Shown: piece by piece, positions 14,148 through 22,253 of the stretch
Numbering within the stretch: position 1 is the first letter of the stretch
Layout of the letters: each line of letters opens with the position of its first letter
Origin: DASULK01 sp036278255
Lineage (GTDB): Bacteria > Actinomycetota > Actinomycetes > Mycobacteriales > Micromonosporaceae
Assembly: GCA_036278255.1 (NCBI GenBank)
Contig: DASULK010000077.1
Coordinates: 1 to 30,831, forward strand
Direction: 5' to 3'
Length of the DNA: 30,831 nucleotides
Notes under the pieces: generated by a model
The model's database searches: none
Seen by the model: only the letters and a program-made list of their open reading frames with translations
What the model was told of the DNA's origin: nothing
Made by a program: the position numbers and the translations under genes

Positions 14148-16625
14148 TTACCCGGCGACCGTGATCGTCGCCTTACGGTAGTTGTTGCGAGTGTCGTTCT
14201 TCGACGGGTCGTAGTTCTGCTCGATGTTGCCCGCCGTATCGACCGAGAACCAGTGGAACGTCGTCGTCTCGGTCACGTGGAACACCTGGCCCGGCTCCCG
14301 GAACTCCGTCGCCTGGTAGCGCGGCGACGAGAGCGTCGGGCGGCTGCCGTCCGTGGTGTAGTAGATAGTTACGGGCTCATCACTCTCGAACCACACATCA
14401 ATGGATCCGGTGTGGGTCCCGCCGCCGGACACCAGCTTGGTCGTGGGCTTCTTGTTGTCCTTGCCCCAGTCGGCCGCGACCCGGAACATCTCCATGATCC
14501 CGTTGGCGTACTCCATCGTCTCGGCGTGACCGCTAACAAGGTCCGGGTTGCCCACCCACGGCGGCTGGAACGAGCCGCCCTGCCAGTTGCCGGTGGCCGG
14601 GTTGTAGACCGAGCCGCCGACCTCCCAGCCGAAGGCGTAGATCCCGTAGTTGTGGTACAGGTCCTCGCGCACGTTGCCGGCGGAGGAGTAGAGGACGTCG
14701 GACGAGCCGCCGACGTTCTGCGGCGTCACAACGGTCTCACGGTGTGCCTTCACCTGTGACAGGATCCGCGAAGCCGCCTGCCAGTAGAACATTTCGTCGC
14801 CGAGCGGCGGGCGCGGCGTGGTGACCCGCCCGTTCGCGATGTAGGCGCCGGGCTGCCAGAACAGCTGGCCGCCGTTGGAGTGCACCGACATAAAGAACTT
14901 GATGTTCGAGTACTTCTCGACCATCCAGATGACGTTCTTCGCCTCAGGCTCAGACAGCTTCTCCGGGCCCTGGAAGGTGTCGCTGATGCAGCTGGTCGAC
15001 CCGCCCGAGTAGCCATCTTGCGCGGAGCCCACCCGATAGTTGCGGTTCAGGTCCACGCCCCAGGAGTTGCGGCGTGCCGGGTCGGCGTCGTTGTCCGGAC
15101 AGTGGTTCGTCATGTTCCGGCGCTGCGAGGCGAAGTTGTAGAAGCTGTAGTTCGCTCCATCGGGGTTGTTGGACAGGATGAGGAAGATGTCGGTGTTGTT
15201 GACGATCTTCTTCGTCTCCCAGTCGGACTTGTAGTTGTGCACCAGACGCTCGGCCGTCTCCAGCGTGGTCGTTGGGGGCACCCACTCGCGGGCGTGGTCC
15301 TGCGCCTGGATCAGGACACCCGGGTTCCGGCCGTCGCGGTGCTTGCCGATGCGCAGGACGGGGATCGTGGCCGGACCGCGCGGCACCTCGCCCTCCGGCG
15401 CGCCGGCGCGCTTCTGGTCAAGGAAGTCGGTCAGCTGGACGGGGCTCGCCGTCGCCTGGACGATGCCGGTACCGGCGTTGGTGCGATACGGGTGCGCTCG
15501 GTCGATGAGGCCCTGGGACTGGGTCCGCAGCGCCTCCGCCACCTGGGCGGCCGTACTCGCCAGCCCACCGGAGGCATTCTTCGCGAGGAGGACGCGGACC
15601 GCCTTGCCCACCACCTCGACCGCGAGCGGAAGGTTCGCCCCCGGCCGGTTTACGAACTCGACGGTGATGTCGTTGCCGCCCTCGTGGCCCCACGCCGCCG
15701 AGCTGACGACCACCGCGGCTTGGCCGGTCCCGCCGATCGTCGCCTGCGCCTTGCGCTGGTAGCCGTTCGTCTGGTGCGGCAGGTAGACGATCTCGGCGAT
15801 GTCCGAGTACTGGCGGGCGATCTCCTCAGCGCGGCTGTAGAGCTGTTGCGGGGTCTTGTAGCCGTCGACGAAGTTCCACTTGTAGTTCGGGTTGTCCGTG
15901 AGCGGCGGCTCACCGTTCTCCAGCCAGTCCGACACGTTGCCCGTGGCGGACCCGCCGGTCGAGCTCGTGACCCGGATCTGGCTCGGACGCACGTCGAGCT
16001 TGAACAGGTTCCGGTGGAACATGTACTGGCCCGAGTCGACGAACCGGCTCATCGTCCGGGCGAAGCCGAACGACGTGCCCGGGCCCGAGTCGTTTTCGAG
16101 CTGCATCCCGACGATCGGGTTCGTCTGCTGCCCTTCGGTGGTCCGTGCCTCGACGTAGAGGAAACCTTGGCCCTTCGTGGTGAACCAGTCGGCGCGGGCG
16201 ATCCGTACCGTCTCCTCGTGGCTGAACGGTTGGAGAATCTGCAGGCTGAAGGCTTGGATTCCGCCGTCTGCCTCGTCGCTCCATGCGAAGCTCTCGTCGT
16301 CGCCGAGGATTTCGACGCCCATCGCCTCGAGTTCGGCGATCTGCTCGGCGGTCACGACCGCCTCGGCTTCGATGCCGGTCGGCACGCGACTGAGGCCGTG
16401 CTCGAGGTCGAAGCCGGCGGCGACGACCTCGTCCAGCATGTCGGCGCCGGTCAGCTGGATGCGTACGAGGCGTACCGACTCCGGATCCTCGAGGTGGGAT
16501 CGCGCCGAGCCTGCCGTGGTTGCCGGCTCAGCGGGATCCGCGCTCGCAGGAGCGGTCGCTATGAGGACGCTGCCCACCATGGCGGGCAGCGCGAGAAGCG
16601 CGATGCGCAGTTGTCTGCGTCGCAT
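14148..16625 (-). CDS. Secreted M14 zinc carboxypeptidase with C-terminal CHB_HEX-like domain
   Basis: An 825-aa extracellular peptidase. Signal peptide 1-29 (hydrophobic core LALPAMVGSVLIATA, cleavage after ASA). About 40-240 is an N-terminal region of unknown fold; the M14 catalytic region runs from about 255 to 715. Zinc ligands are H444 and E447 in QDHAREW and H582 in SVHSNGG. GVDLNRNY (523-530) supplies the substrate-binding Asn-Arg pair, and E668 in FGWEVGG is the catalytic glutamate. About 75 extra residues (345-420) interrupt the usual spacing before QDHARE. About 735-825 is a chitobiase/hexosaminidase C-terminal-like beta domain (IYYTTDGSRPTLSS). All catalytic residues are present. 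AGAAGGAGGGGAGA precedes ATG 16625. Likely role: extracellular protein or peptide degradation for nutrition. Confidence 0.92.
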   Translation of the reverse strand: MRRRQLRIALLALPAMVGSVLIATAPASADPAEPATTAGSARSHLEDPESVRLVRIQLTGADMLDEVVAAGFDLEHGLSRVPTGIEAEAVVTAEQIAELEAMGVEILGDDESFAWSDEADGGIQAFSLQILQPFSHEETVRIARADWFTTKGQGFLYVEARTTEGQQTNPIVGMQLENDSGPGTSFGFARTMSRFVDSGQYMFHRNLFKLDVRPSQIRVTSSTGGSATGNVSDWLENGEPPLTDNPNYKWNFVDGYKTPQQLYSRAEEIARQYSDIAEIVYLPHQTNGYQRKAQATIGGTGQAAVVVSSAAWGHEGGNDITVEFVNRPGANLPLAVEVVGKAVRVLLAKNASGGLASTAAQVAEALRTQSQGLIDRAHPYRTNAGTGIVQATASPVQLTDFLDQKRAGAPEGEVPRGPATIPVLRIGKHRDGRNPGVLIQAQDHAREWVPPTTTLETAERLVHNYKSDWETKKIVNNTDIFLILSNNPDGANYSFYNFASQRRNMTNHCPDNDADPARRNSWGVDLNRNYRVGSAQDGYSGGSTSCISDTFQGPEKLSEPEAKNVIWMVEKYSNIKFFMSVHSNGGQLFWQPGAYIANGRVTTPRPPLGDEMFYWQAASRILSQVKAHRETVVTPQNVGGSSDVLYSSAGNVREDLYHNYGIYAFGWEVGGSVYNPATGNWQGGSFQPPWVGNPDLVSGHAETMEYANGIMEMFRVAADWGKDNKKPTTKLVSGGGTHTGSIDVWFESDEPVTIYYTTDGSRPTLSSPRYQATEFREPGQVFHVTETTTFHWFSVDTAGNIEQNYDPSKNDTRNNYRKATITVAG

Positions 16626-16961
16626 TCTCCCCTCCTTCTGCTTGTGGCATGTGGTTGATGTGGTGGCCGGCCCTTATGCGGGTCGGACAGCTCCATTCAG
16701 GCCGGTGGTACTGGGCTCGTGCACGGGGTGAGCCTGGGCAGGACGATGGTCGCCGCCGTGAGAAGGATCGGGAGGGCCGTGAGCGAGCTGGGTGCGGCTG
16801 GGCGTTCGTGAACCGCTCCCACAGGGAGAATCCGTTGTGCCATCGCACATGGTATTTGTCGATGCGACGAATCGGAAGAGGTCCCTTCGGACGCCTTGGC
16901 CGGCGTCGGCCGGGCCTGACCGACGCCGGACCGGGACCGCCTGCAGCCCTTCCGGGACGGC
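16626..16961. other. Intergenic region between kptA and the M14 peptidase gene
   Basis: About 335 bp with no gene I can support. It must hold the promoter for the peptidase gene on the minus strand. Several GC-rich partial dyads occur near 16895-16960. A 48-codon minus-strand frame ending at 16697, with a hydrophobic stretch ALPILLTAATIVLP, lacks a ribosome site and is probably chance. Confidence 0.4.
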
Positions 16962-17513
16962 TCACCCCACCGTTGACGACAGCAGGTACGCCGCAGGTAC
17001 CAGGTCGGTGAGCCAGACCCCGTTGGCGCTGCGGTAGAAAAGGTGTCCAGCGTGGTCCATCGCCGCCGCGTCCACAGCGATGACCACGACCGACCCGCCG
17101 CGGCGGGCACCGACCCGGCGGGCGGTGCCGATATCGGCGGAGAGATGGACGTGGTGCCGATTGCCGCGGTTGAGGCCGGTCCGCCGGATCGCATCCAACA
17201 CCGCGGCGCTGGTGCCGTGGTAGAGGCGCTCCGGCGGTGTCATCTGCGTCAGCCCCAGATCAACCCTGACCGAGTGCCCCTGATTGGCCCGGATCCGCTC
17301 CACCCCGTCGCCGCCGCGTTCCACCACGAACCGCTGCTTGTCGTTGCCGGCGACGACCGCGTCCAGTTCGGCTCGCCCGATCCGCAGCGCGGCGAGCAGA
17401 TCCCGCATCGGTACCCAGCCGGCTGCGTCCAGCGCCAGCCCGACCCGGCCGGGATCATGCCGCAACACGTACGAAAGCCGTCTGCTGAGCTTCATGAGGC
17501 GCGCATCGTCCAT
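16962..17513 (-). CDS. kptA: RNA 2'-phosphotransferase, Tpt1/KptA family
   Basis: KptA moves a 2'-phosphate from RNA to NAD+, releasing nicotinamide and ADP-ribose 1'',2''-cyclic phosphate. In eukaryotes this finishes tRNA splicing; the bacterial substrate is not established. The 183-aa protein is full length. Visible motifs are SRRLSYVLRHDP near the start, IRANQGHS, LYHGT and HHVHLSAD, which contain the conserved R-H-R-H-type residues of the NAD-binding and catalytic site. It is on the minus strand about 80 bp after the DedA-family gene and may share its transcript. No RNA ligase gene is visible nearby. Confidence 0.93.
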   Translation of the reverse strand: MDDARLMKLSRRLSYVLRHDPGRVGLALDAAGWVPMRDLLAALRIGRAELDAVVAGNDKQRFVVERGGDGVERIRANQGHSVRVDLGLTQMTPPERLYHGTSAAVLDAIRRTGLNRGNRHHVHLSADIGTARRVGARRGGSVVVIAVDAAAMDHAGHLFYRSANGVWLTDLVPAAYLLSSTVG

Positions 17514-17595
17514 AGCGGAATTCTCACCGACCTTCCCGCCGCGATCGAGGCATTATCCAGCCGGCGCCGGGCCGCGGATCACCCACGAGACAGCG

Positions 17596-18228
17596 TCAGC
17601 GGACCTGAGCGATCCGCAACCGCTTGCGGAGACCGAGCAGCACCAACCAACCGAAGATCAGCCCGATCGCGGTCGTGGTCAGAAAGGCGAACGATTTGCC
17701 CAGCAGAAGCTCGCCGAGGGACCGCGCCACGGTGCCGAGCATCACGTAGAGACCGCCCCACAGCGCCGATCCCAGCGCCGCGCAGAGCAGAAACCGACGG
17801 TACGACATCCGCAGACTTCCGGCAGCCAGGGGCAACAACGCGTTGAGCACCGGCAGGAACGGGGCCACCATCACCATGCGTCCCCCGCGTTGCCTCAGGA
17901 CCCGCTCCGCGGCCGCCCAGCGCGCCTCACCGATCCAGGATCCGAAGCGCCCACGCCGGATCCGGTCGCCGAAGTACCGCCCAAGAAAAAAGGTCAGCGA
18001 CCAGCCGGTCAGGCATCCGGCCATGACGGCGAGCACCGTGTGCGCCCCACCGCCCGGACGTGGCACCCCCACCGCCGCGAGCACGGCGATGTCACCGGGC
18101 ACCAGCACCCCCACCAGTGGTATCGCGTCCAACAGCATGACCCCGCCAAGCACGGCGAAGAGCAGACCGCAGGACAGATCCCCGACCTGTGCCAGCGACC
18201 CCGACGCGTCCCACAGCCACTCCCCCAT
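17596..18228 (-). CDS. DedA-family (SNARE-associated/VTT) membrane protein
   Basis: A 210-aa inner-membrane protein with about four to five hydrophobic spans. DedA-family traits are the early re-entrant segment ending in LVPGDIAVLAA, the FFLGRYFGDRIRR segment, FGSWIGEARWAAAERVLRQR and the second half MVMVAPFLPVLNALLPLAAG with SLRMSYRRFL. Family members are linked to undecaprenyl-phosphate or phospholipid translocation across the membrane. The usual R-F-x-P-x-x-R motif is represented by APFLPVLN, so the two conserved arginines are missing. This may be a divergent member. It lies downstream of the frameshifted transglycosylase gene on the same strand. Confidence 0.85.
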   Translation of the reverse strand: MGEWLWDASGSLAQVGDLSCGLLFAVLGGVMLLDAIPLVGVLVPGDIAVLAAVGVPRPGGGAHTVLAVMAGCLTGWSLTFFLGRYFGDRIRRGRFGSWIGEARWAAAERVLRQRGGRMVMVAPFLPVLNALLPLAAGSLRMSYRRFLLCAALGSALWGGLYVMLGTVARSLGELLLGKSFAFLTTTAIGLIFGWLVLLGLRKRLRIAQVR

Positions 18229-18322
18229 GGATCAACACCCTATGGCCCGGCGGCCGCCCGGCCGCACCGGGGACGTGGGCCAGCCGTCTGCTGCCTATCC
18301 GGTAGCCCAAACGTCGATCGAC

Positions 18323-19176
18323 TCAGAACGCGAGGCATTCGCATTGGCTCATCAGCGCCCGAACATTCTCGACATAACGGGCGTTGGGGATGACGATCCC
18401 CTGCGCCGTGTCGACCGCCCCGAACCCGTAGTTGTAGGAGGCGAGCACCGCATTGATCAGGCAGGGCGCGGTATGGCTGGCACACTCACCATCGGTGACC
18501 AACGTGTAGTCGCCCTCGAAATAAACATCACCGAAGTACTTGATCAGCCAGGCCAGGTAGTTGGCCCCATGATGGCGTTCTCCCGGTAGTCGTTGATGTC
18601 GTACGACTTCTCGAAGCGCATGTTGACGTAATCCGCCGTCGGCTGCATCACCTGCATCAGCCCGACCCCGCCGTCACAGGCGATGATGTTGGACTGCCAG
18701 CCGCTCTCCTGCCAGGCGACCGCCTTGACCATGTTCAGCGGCACTTTGATGCTCGGAGCCGAGTTCGGCCAGTAGGTGCGGCCAGCGGCATCGGTCAGGG
18801 CCTGCTTCGCCTGCGCGCGGGTCGCCTGCGTCCCCTCGTACCTCGGCTTGCATTCGCCTGAAGCCGGCGGCGGAGGCGGCGGCGGCAGCTTGGTCTCCAC
18901 CGGCGGTTTCCGGGTCGGCCGCGGCCGTGACGATTTACTCGCCGTTCGGCTCGGGCTGACGCTGGCGCTCACACTCGGCCCCGCACCGAGCCCCTCGGCG
19001 AGGAGCCCGGACGACGGAGTAGCACTCGGCTCGCCGGCCGGCGGAACAATCAGCGACTCGGCCGGCTCCACGGCCAACACCTCACCCCCCGGGTTGTGAT
19101 CGGCGCAACCAGCGGTCGAAATCGCCATCAACAATACGGCTGCCACCGCACCGACTCGACACACACCCACCTTCAT
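18323..19176 (-). pseudogene. Lytic transglycosylase lipoprotein, interrupted by one frameshift
   Basis: The gene starts at ATG 19176 (GGGGAGGG upstream) with a lipoprotein signal peptide ending in lipobox STAGC, then a long Ser/Pro/Thr-rich linker and a soluble lytic murein transglycosylase (SLT, family 23) domain. AWQESGW has the catalytic glutamate, and GGVGLMQVMQPTADYVN is the second signature. At the C-run 18565-18568 the frame breaks: the 0-frame gives ENAIMGPTTWPG and stops, whereas the next frame gives ANYLAWLIKYFGDVYFEGDY and continues to CECLAF and a TGA at 18323-18325. Restoring one base reunites an otherwise normal protein of about 284 aa. All catalytic motifs precede the break, but the missing tail holds part of the fold. 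A true null, a sequencing error and programmed slippage are all possible. Confidence 0.85.
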
Positions 19177-19289
19177 CAATGCCCTCCCCGTATCTGTGCG
19201 AGCAACTAACGTCGTCGCACGCTAACCGCAACCTTCAGTTCCTGCTGCCCGGACGCGCGTCGTCGCGGCGCGAGCCGCCGGAGGGCACC

Positions 19290-19317
19290 CGCTGCGGGGC
19301 GTTACCACGCCGCAGCG
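19290..19317 (+). promoter_or_regulatory. Hairpin in the typA leader
   Basis: CGCTGCGG (19290-19297) pairs with CCGCAGCG (19310-19317), with inner CGT/ACG pairing possible. It ends just before the ribosome-site sequence GGAG and 12 nt before the typA ATG. Because it abuts the ribosome site it could dampen initiation; a protein-binding dyad is the alternative. The 19180-19329 gap also holds the divergent promoters of typA and the transglycosylase gene. Confidence 0.4.
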
Positions 19318-19329
19318 GAGAATGAAGGT

Positions 19330-21195
19330 ATGCAGACCCGCTCCGATCTCCGCAACGTCGCCATCATCGCCCACGTCGATCATGGCAAGACCACCCTCGT
19401 CGACGCCATGTTGCGGCAGGGCGGCGCATTCCAGACACGGGGCGAGGTAGCCGACCGGGTGATGGACTCCATGGACCTGGAGCGGGAGAAGGGCATCACC
19501 ATCCTGGCCAAGAACACCGCCGTCCGCTACCAATCCCCCGATGGGGAACCGGTGACGATCAACATCATCGACACCCCGGGGCACGCCGACTTCGGTGGCG
19601 AGGTGGAACGCGGCCTGACCATGGTCGACGGGGTGATCCTGCTGGTCGACGCGAGCGAAGGCCCGCTGCCGCAGACCCGGTTCGTGCTGCGTAAGGCGCT
19701 CGAGGCCCGGATGCCGATCATCCTGGTGGTCAACAAGGTCGACCGGCCCGACGCCCGGATCAAGGACGTCGTCGATGACACCTACGAGCTCTTCCTCGAT
19801 CTCGACGCCGACGCCGATCAGATCGACTTCCCGATCGTCTACGCCTGTGCCCGCGACGGGATCGCCACCCTGGCCCAGCCGCCGGGCGGGACCGTACCGG
19901 AGGACAGCAACTCGCTGGAGCCGCTCTTCCACACCCTGCTGGAGACTATCCCCCCACCGGCCTACGACGAGACCGCGCCGCTGCAGGCCCACGTCACCAA
20001 CCTCGACGCGTCACCGTTCCTCGGCCGGTTGGCGCTGTGCCGGGTGCGGCAGGGCCAGCTCCGTAAGGGGCAGACCGTGGCCTGGTGCCGGGCGGACGGC
20101 ACAATCGAGAAGGTCCGTATCTCGGAGCTACTCATGACCGAGGGGCTGGAGCGCAAACCGGCCGAGGCTGCGGGCCCCGGTGACATCATCGCGGTCGGCG
20201 GCATCGCCGACATCATGATCGGTGACACCCTGGCCGATGCCGACAACCCGGTCCCCCTGCCCCGCATCATCGTCGACGAGCCGGCCATCTCGATGACCAT
20301 CGGCATCAACACGTCGCCGCTGGTCGGCCGCGCCAAGGGCGCGAAGGTGACCGCCCGGCTGGTCAAGGAGCGCCTCGACCGGGAACTGATCGGCAACGTG
20401 TCGCTGCGGGTGCTGCCCACCGAGCGGCCCGACACCTGGGAGGTTCAGGGTCGCGGCGAGCTGGCCCTGGCGATCCTGGTCGAACAGATGCGGCGCGAAT
20501 CCTACGAGCTGACCGTGGGCAAACCGCAGGTCGTCACCCGCGAAATCGACGGCAAGCTCTGCGAGCCGGTGGAGCGGCTCACCATCGACGCGCCCGAGGA
20601 GTACCTCGGCGCGGTCACCCAGCTGCTGGCCACCCGCAAGGGCCGGATGGAGCAGCTGGTCAACCATGGCAGCGGATGGATTCGCATGGAGTGGCTGGTG
20701 CCGGCACGCGGCCTGATCGGCTTCCGTACAGAGTTCCTCACCGAGACGCGGGGCACCGGCCTGCTGCACCACGTCTTCGAAGGCTACGAGCCCTGGTCCG
20801 GCGAACTACGTACCCGGGGCACCGGATCGCTGGTCGCCGACCGGGCCGGAAAAGTCACCGCCTTCGCCATGCTCAACCTGCAGGAACGCGGCAGCCTCTT
20901 CGTCGAACCCGGCACCGAGGTGTACGAGGGCATGATCGTCGGGGAAAACTCCCGTCCCGACGACATGGACGTCAACATCACCCGGGAGAAGAAGCTGACC
21001 AACATCCGGGCCTCCACCGCGGAGGAGACGGAGAAACTGGTCCCGCCCCGCAAGCTGTCGCTGGAGCAGACGCTGGAGTTCTGCCGCGAGGACGAGTGCA
21101 TCGAGGTCACCTCGACCGCCCTGCGACTACGCAAGACGGTGCTCGACCAGTCGGCCCGCGCCCGCGCCGCCGCCCGTCGGAAGCACGCCGGATGA
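19330..21195 (+). CDS. typA: Ribosome-associated translational GTPase TypA/BipA
   Basis: TypA/BipA is an EF-G-like GTPase that binds the ribosome and supports 50S assembly and stress or cold growth. The 621-aa protein is full length. G motifs are in order: AHVDHGKTT (G1), REKGITI (G2), DTPGHADFGG (G3) and VNKVDRPDA (G4). Domain II (residues about 210-310), the EF-G-like III and V domains (YELTVGKPQVVTREIDG, GRMEQLVNHGSGWIRMEWLV, PARGLIGFRTEF) and the C-terminal TypA-specific domain (GENSRPDDMDVNITREKKLT) follow. The end is KLSLEQTLEFCREDECIEVT plus a basic tail. The stop overlaps the next gene's start by 4 bp, so the serine hydrolase is likely co-transcribed. Confidence 0.97.
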   Translation: MQTRSDLRNVAIIAHVDHGKTTLVDAMLRQGGAFQTRGEVADRVMDSMDLEREKGITILAKNTAVRYQSPDGEPVTINIIDTPGHADFGGEVERGLTMVDGVILLVDASEGPLPQTRFVLRKALEARMPIILVVNKVDRPDARIKDVVDDTYELFLDLDADADQIDFPIVYACARDGIATLAQPPGGTVPEDSNSLEPLFHTLLETIPPPAYDETAPLQAHVTNLDASPFLGRLALCRVRQGQLRKGQTVAWCRADGTIEKVRISELLMTEGLERKPAEAAGPGDIIAVGGIADIMIGDTLADADNPVPLPRIIVDEPAISMTIGINTSPLVGRAKGAKVTARLVKERLDRELIGNVSLRVLPTERPDTWEVQGRGELALAILVEQMRRESYELTVGKPQVVTREIDGKLCEPVERLTIDAPEEYLGAVTQLLATRKGRMEQLVNHGSGWIRMEWLVPARGLIGFRTEFLTETRGTGLLHHVFEGYEPWSGELRTRGTGSLVADRAGKVTAFAMLNLQERGSLFVEPGTEVYEGMIVGENSRPDDMDVNITREKKLTNIRASTAEETEKLVPPRKLSLEQTLEFCREDECIEVTSTALRLRKTVLDQSARARAAARRKHAG

Positions 21196-22085
21196 CCGCA
21201 ATGAGCTGGGCGGAGCTCGACCGCCACCTGGCCGCCGCCCCCGGCACCATCTCGGTCTACGTGGCCCGGCTGGGCGCAGCCCCCGCCTACACCCGGCTGG
21301 CCGACGCCCCCCACTATGCGGCGAGCACGATGAAGGTGCCGGTGCTCGCCGCGCTCTACCGCGCCGGCGAAGCCGGCCTGCTGGACCTTGACATGCCCGT
21401 CCCGGTCTGCAACGAGTTCGACTCGGCACAGCCCGGGGCGCCCCGGTTCGGCAACTCGCAGGACGACGACAACGACGACGAGGTGTGGGACCGCATCGGC
21501 AGCAGCGTCTCCCTGCGGTGGTTGGCCCGGCGGATGATCGTCAGGTCCAGCAACCTCGCCACCAACGTGGTCCTCTCCCATGTCGGGCTCGCCGCCGTCA
21601 CCGGGGTTTGGGCGTTGGTCGGGGCGCGGCACAGCGTCACCGGGCGGGGCATCGAAGACCAGGTTGCTCGGGAAGCCGGGATCGACAATGTGGTCACCGC
21701 GGCCGACCTGGCGGCGCTCTTCAACGCGATCGCCCTCGGTGCTCGGCGCTCCGGCCCCGGACCGGTTGCGGGGGGTGTGCGGGGCCTGCGACCGGTGGCG
21801 CGGATCGCCGCCCCGGACACCTGCACTGCAATGCTCGAGGTACTGCTCGCCCAGGAGCGGCGGGAGGATCTCGCCGCCGGCCTGCCGCCCGGGACCCGGG
21901 TCGCGCACAAGAACGGCTGGGTGCGGGGCGTGCGGCACGGCGCCGGCGTGGTTCTCCCCGACGACGCACCCCCCTTCGTGATCGCCGTCTGCGCCACCAC
22001 CGGGCTGGCCAGCGACGCGACCCGCCGGCTGATCGCGCGGGTTTCGGCGCAGGCCTGGGCGGCCCGGCACCTCCTCGGCGGTTAG
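21192..22085 (+). CDS. Serine hydrolase of the class A beta-lactamase fold
   Basis: A 297-aa beta-lactamase/DD-peptidase-superfamily protein. ASTMKVPVLAALYRAGE provides the S-x-x-K nucleophile motif (S45, K48), RSSNLATN stands where class A enzymes have S-D-N, and HKNGWVRGVRHGAG replaces the K-T-G triad with K-N-G. The class A Glu166 omega-loop is not obvious, and an Asp-rich insert (QDDDNDDEVWD) lies between. No signal peptide is visible, so the protein is probably cytoplasmic, unusual for a penicillin-interacting enzyme. Esterase or peptide-amidase activity is as plausible as beta-lactamase activity. Its ATG overlaps the typA stop. It precedes the epimerase/NlpC pair, so a part in murein-fragment handling is possible. 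Confidence 0.82.
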   Translation: MTAMSWAELDRHLAAAPGTISVYVARLGAAPAYTRLADAPHYAASTMKVPVLAALYRAGEAGLLDLDMPVPVCNEFDSAQPGAPRFGNSQDDDNDDEVWDRIGSSVSLRWLARRMIVRSSNLATNVVLSHVGLAAVTGVWALVGARHSVTGRGIEDQVAREAGIDNVVTAADLAALFNAIALGARRSGPGPVAGGVRGLRPVARIAAPDTCTAMLEVLLAQERREDLAAGLPPGTRVAHKNGWVRGVRHGAGVVLPDDAPPFVIAVCATTGLASDATRRLIARVSAQAWAARHLLGG

Positions 22086-22096
22086 CCCGAAGGGCT
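22084..22096 (+). terminator. Short hairpin after the serine hydrolase gene
   Basis: AGCCC (22084-22088) and GGGCT (22092-22096) form a 5-bp stem with a GAA loop, overlapping the stop codon of the serine hydrolase gene. It has no U-run and is short, so termination would be partial at best. Confidence 0.3.
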
Positions 22097-22172
22097 GTGC
22101 CGGTACCAGCGGTGGAAGGGTGACGGCGGTAGGCTCCCCCCACGCCACCATCGAGCCCCCGGGAGTCCGTCG

Positions 22173-22253
22173 ATGCGCCCCACCCGCGCCGTCCCGCTCG
22201 CCTTCGCTCTGGTCACCGCGCTCAACCTGACTGCCTCCGGGATGCAGGCATGA
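22173..22253 (+). CDS. 26-codon ORF, signal-peptide-like, coupled to the epimerase
   Basis: MRPTRAVPLAFALVTALNLT followed by ASGMQA and TGA; the TGA overlaps the epimerase ATG (ATGA at 22250-22253). GGGAG lies 8 nt before its ATG. The sequence is a basic start followed by a hydrophobic core, like a signal peptide with nothing behind it. It could be a regulatory leader, a small membrane peptide or the remnant of a secreted-protein gene deleted up to this point. Confidence 0.4.
   Translation: MRPTRAVPLAFALVTALNLTASGMQA

Noticed and set aside
14880..16658. 592-codon plus-strand ORF antisense to the M14 peptidase
   Set aside because: Composition is Arg/Leu/Val-rich as expected for the complement of a GC-rich gene. 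The opposite strand has all M14 catalytic motifs.
16528..16965. 145-codon minus-strand ORF in the kptA-M14 gap
   Set aside because: It overlaps the M14 start in another frame, is Arg/Pro-rich and has no ribosome site or domain.
20676..21186. Plus-strand frame running from within typA into the serine hydrolase frame
   Set aside because: The serine hydrolase frame is open upstream only because of GC bias. The family start and the ATGA overlap place the gene start at 21192.
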